Assembly (NCBI GenBank): GCA_033060915.1
Contig: CM065385.1
Span: forward strand, 12,140,001-12,204,000
Direction of reading: 5' to 3'
DNA: 64,000 bases
Source of the DNA: Euryodendron excelsum
Taxonomy: Eukaryota > Streptophyta > Magnoliopsida > Ericales > Pentaphylacaceae
Shown in pieces: positions 60,937 to 64,000 of the stretch. The translations under genes and the position numbers were made by a program. Position 1 is the stretch's first letter. Every line of letters begins with the position of its first letter. Under the pieces are notes generated by a model. That model was not told the origin of the DNA and did not search any database. It saw only the letters and a list, made by a program, of their open reading frames with translations.

Positions 60937-62868
60937 CTTCTTCTAAAACTCCAGGAATGTTGGTAGTGATAGTATAGTTGTCTACTTCATTGACTTTCTT
61001 ATTGTTCTTTGCAGCAGGTTCTTCTGTAAACAGCATGGCTAACTCGCCTCCTTCCCACTCGAATGGCTCTGTTGTTACCTTCGGCTCTTTTAGCTCCCAG
61101 CCCAAGTCTTCATAATCGCACTCGAGCATGGGCCAAGGGTTCTCTAATAAGTGACGTTCCGCCGCGACGTACTTCGGGCGTAGAAACTCAACACCCCATC
61201 CATTAATAGCCACGTTTTCAACGGGAGCCTCCCCCAAAAGGATTGGCTCCTCCACTAGTAAATCTAACGAATTCGGTACCTCATTAGGGTTATAGAAATA
61301 GATCGGGCATAATGGAAAGTCCTCCTCCCAGTCATCTTCTTCATCGGTCTGCCAATCGTCCTTGTAATCCTCAACCATGGGCTTATCGAACTCTTCATCG
61401 CCTTCCATATGTTTTAGTATCATATTGATGGTGTGAACCGACAGAGGGTTGGTGGTCACATTGGGGTTAGAGCAGAATTTACCAGTTCAAGACCAATAGT
61501 CCTGTTGTCGATTAAGTCTTGGATCTTATGCTTGAGAGAAAAGCAGCTTTCGGTGTGATGTCCTTGTCCACCTGAATGGTATTCACAAGTGAGGGCAGCA
61601 TTAAAGGTTGGGGGTAGAGGTCTTGGCAATGAGTGAGTAAGTATGGGCTTCAGGATATTGTTCTTTAGAAGGTTGTGGTAGGCCTCCATTTGGGTGCAAG
61701 CTAAGGTGTTAAAGGTACGGATGCATCGGGTAGGTCTATTAAAGTTAGGTTGTGCCCCAGCAGGGCCATAGTTAGGGGTTGGAATAGGCATGGTTAAAGT
61801 GGGTAAGGGCAGGACAGGGTATGATTGTAATGGTGGTCAGTATTCGAGTGGTTGGCCAGGCAGGATGGCAAACACCTCGCTTTCCTTCTTGATTATTCGC
61901 CTTGTAGTAGCCACCTTCTTGGCTATGTTGGTAGAACCTTCTCCAGTCTTTGTATAGGGGTCCATGATCCTTCCTGTCTTGAGACCATTTTCTATCATCT
62001 CCCCTTGCATGATGAGCTCAGAGAAGCTTTTCCCTACAATTGTGCAGTGCTTCTCGTAGAATATACCTTGGAAGGTATGTATGAACAATTGCACGTACTC
62101 CTTCTCTTCTAGTGGGGGATTGACTTGTGCAGCGGCTTCTCTCCATCTCAAGGCATAGTCCTTGAAACTTTCTTTTTCACCCTTACTCATAGTCATCAGA
62201 GACCATCAGTCAGAGGTGAAGTCGATATTGTGGTGGTACTGAACTTTGAACGCGTTGACTAACTCAATCCAAGTCGTAATCTTCCTTAGGTCTAGACAGG
62301 CAAACCATTGTAAAGCAGACCCAGTGAGATTGTGTTGGAATAATTATATCAGAAGTTTCAAATCGTTCCCATGACCACTCAGTACCCCAGTATACAGACG
62401 AAGATGAGCAATAAGGCTACTAGTGCCGTCATACTTCTGGAAGTCAAGCATCTTGAACTTAGCAGGTCTTGGATGGTCAAGAAAGAAACAGAGTTCATCA
62501 TAAGAAGTAAACCCCTAAGTGTCATGGCCATGGAGACTTCGCAATGAATCCTCTAGCCCTAGAATTTTCAAACTGAGAGGGTCTAAGGGAGTCCTCTTTA
62601 TGGTAGGTGAAAGCAATATGGTTTCCTCCTCTTAAATGTTAATCCATTTGGCATCTTCCTTATTCCTCCCAGCATTGTCAGATTGAAGCACGATCCTTGG
62701 ATTGGCGAGTTTAGGGTCCTTGGATGAAGTTATGGATGACGATGGGATTGCAGCAGCATCCTTGATGGCTAAGGTTTGGACAAGCTTAAACATTTCATCA
62801 ATCTTGGTCCTTATTTCATTGATCTCTTCTCGAGAGACTTGGGATGACTCCTCAGGGTTGGCAGCCAT
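60937..62868 (-). pseudogene. gag: gag pseudogene of E0, 3' end cut by S3
   Basis: Capsid polyprotein of E0, same frame start as E2 (ATG 62868, MAANPEESSQVSREEINEIR). Open pieces are 62868-62632, 62196-61837 (TMSKGEKESFKDYALRWREA to AILPGQPLEY), 61791-61456 (CEYHSGGQGHHTESC knuckle, HKIQDLID) and, after a 1-bp loss near 61460, the acidic C-terminal part to 60937. Stops lie near 62632, 62513 and 62346. The last about 270 bp relative to E2 (13290-13560) is missing at the S3 site, although S3 has a perfect duplication, so that loss came before S3. Confidence 0.85.
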
Positions 62869-64000
62869 AAGTGGTGCTCTTTGTCAGGTGATAATGGGGT
62901 CCCTAGGCAAATGTTGACCCTTCTTGGGAGCAATGTTGACTCAGTGCAGGGTGATCTCTGTAAATAGAAAAGAAAGAGACAAAAAAACAAGAACACAAAT
63001 TGCAAGTTAGTTTCTGGTTTTTAGAGAGCTCTATACAATGCATGTCCTGGGGTGTGCCTATTTAAAAGGGAAACTAAATATGATGACTTTAGCTCAATTT
63101 TAGAGATAGGGGCTTTGCCCCTGTATGCGAGTACCTTGCCATTGATTCAACAATCTATACTCATCCTTACATTCATTCATTCACGGAAAAGGGGTACATT
63201 GAACTTCTGGGTTTAAAATAAAAGAGACGAAGTACACTTTAATAGGGGTAGGGGGAATATTTTCCCTCAGATTTCCACCTATCTAATTTTACATATGAAA
63301 TCCTAAACTACTCTTAAGTCTTCAGATTTGCCTTCTTTGGATTTGACGTCGAGGAGGTCGCTGAGAGACCTTGTTGGTTGATTGCCCCTTGTCTTCTTGG
63401 CAACCCTATCTCCGTGAGCATAGAGGGATTGGGGCCCCTCTTATGGGATGACTTGAAATGCATGTAATGATTCCTTAGGGTTACGTGGGAACCCTTAGGG
63501 TTTTGGGTAGGTTTAATGCAAGGGAGAGTGCCCTTGGTGTCACTCTCTTTGGGTTGATCTTATGCATAAGGATGCCATGACTTGAGTTACTCTGAAACTC
63601 TTGTCTTGAGATGCTATATTATATGCATGAATATAGATGCAAAGAGCGTAAGGAGAGAGAATGCATTGGTAACATAAACATGCATGCATGAGCAGTTAGA
63701 CATGCATTATAACAGTAAGAATACAGTCGTTATAACAATAGGAATAAACAGATATAGAGGAAAGTAAAAGCAGTTGCCCTTTTCTCCATGGTTTTGAAAA
63801 CAGTGCGTGTGTCCTAAATCCGACAAAGGTTCGGCTAGGCATGGTGTCTATAAGAGCATGAGGTTGAGGGTTTACTAATGCGTCCTAAAAAAGCTCGGTT
63901 TTTCGATCTTCAAACCTAGGCCCACTCCCCGAGGTGGTGTCATGATCAGTTGGTGACCCGAGCGGGAGAACCATCAAGAGGCCGTAGGCAAAAGAAACTG
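62869..64000 (-). other. E0 untranslated leader, partial
   Basis: It aligns with 15499-16620 of E2 throughout, including CCCACTCCCCGAGGTGG and the AACCATCAAGAGGCCGTAGG segment at the window edge. There is no gene in it. Confidence 0.72.

Larger units (their letters stand above)
44836..64000 (-). mobile_element. E0: outermost LTR retrotransposon, minus strand, partial
   Basis: E0 carries, from low to high coordinate, a 3' LTR fragment (44836-45549), PPT (45550-45567), antisense PMD gene (plus strand, 45950-49363), spacer, gag (60937-62868) and leader to the window edge. S3 with S4 interrupts it at 51162-60936. Without them the visible internal part is about 8.7 kb, and by comparison with E2 the PBS should lie about 0.4 kb beyond 64000. 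E1 sits in its 3' LTR, so E0 is older than E1, E2, S1 and S2. Confidence 0.87.

Overview
The window is plant nuclear DNA made entirely of nested LTR retrotransposons; I see no host gene, rRNA or tRNA. All elements are variants of one non-autonomous Ty3/gypsy family. The gag motifs (FKMPDFQKY block, CxYH...GH...C knuckle followed by DLID, NPLPDH), the PBS beginning TGGCGACTCC, the PPT (AGAAAAAGAGGGGYAG) and the giant LTRs (about 4.6-5.4 kb) resemble the Tat/Ogre lineage of flowering plants. The host is therefore probably an angiosperm with a repeat-rich genome; the species cannot be named from this sequence.

Layout, outermost first. E0 (minus strand) is the oldest frame: its 3' LTR fragment is at 44836-45549, its internal region runs to the right edge, and its 5' LTR should start about 0.4 kb beyond base 64000. 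E1 (plus strand, 1-44835) sits inside E0's 3' LTR and begins about 0.6 kb left of base 1. E2 (minus strand, 3214-22208) is complete and sits in the leader of E1, with a perfect TSD CAAGG. Solo LTR S1 (28259-33204, TSD AAGGT/AAAGT) lies in an intron-like region of E1. Solo LTR S2 (35361-40798, TSD TTGAG) lies in the 3' LTR of E1. Solo LTR S3 (51167-60931, TSD AAAAG) lies in E0 at the 3' end of gag, and solo LTR S4 (51324-56404, TSD AAAAT) lies inside S3. Once the inserts are removed, the three internal regions are all about 8.7-9.1 kb, which supports this reading.

Each internal region has the same plan: PBS, leader of about 1.5 kb, gag in sense, a spacer of 1.7-2 kb without pol, then an antisense spliced gene for a plant mobile domain (PMD, aminotransferase-like) protein facing gag, then the PPT. 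No protease, reverse transcriptase, RNase H or integrase is visible in any copy, so the family must have been moved in trans. All copies of gag and PMD here are broken, largely by nonsense changes of the C-to-T kind.

The LTRs carry an ordered set of structures. From 5' to 3' these are an 81-bp array of UUCG-type hairpins, 157-bp tandem repeats, GGYGCC palindromes just upstream of TATAAATA, an AATAAA about 300 bp further on, about 1.7 kb of G-poor low-complexity sequence, and a U5 hairpin followed by a second copy of the first ten PBS bases. The same palindrome type also lies upstream of the antisense PMD gene. Its sequence has changed in parallel at both sites between two subfamilies, which is the most interesting signal in the window.
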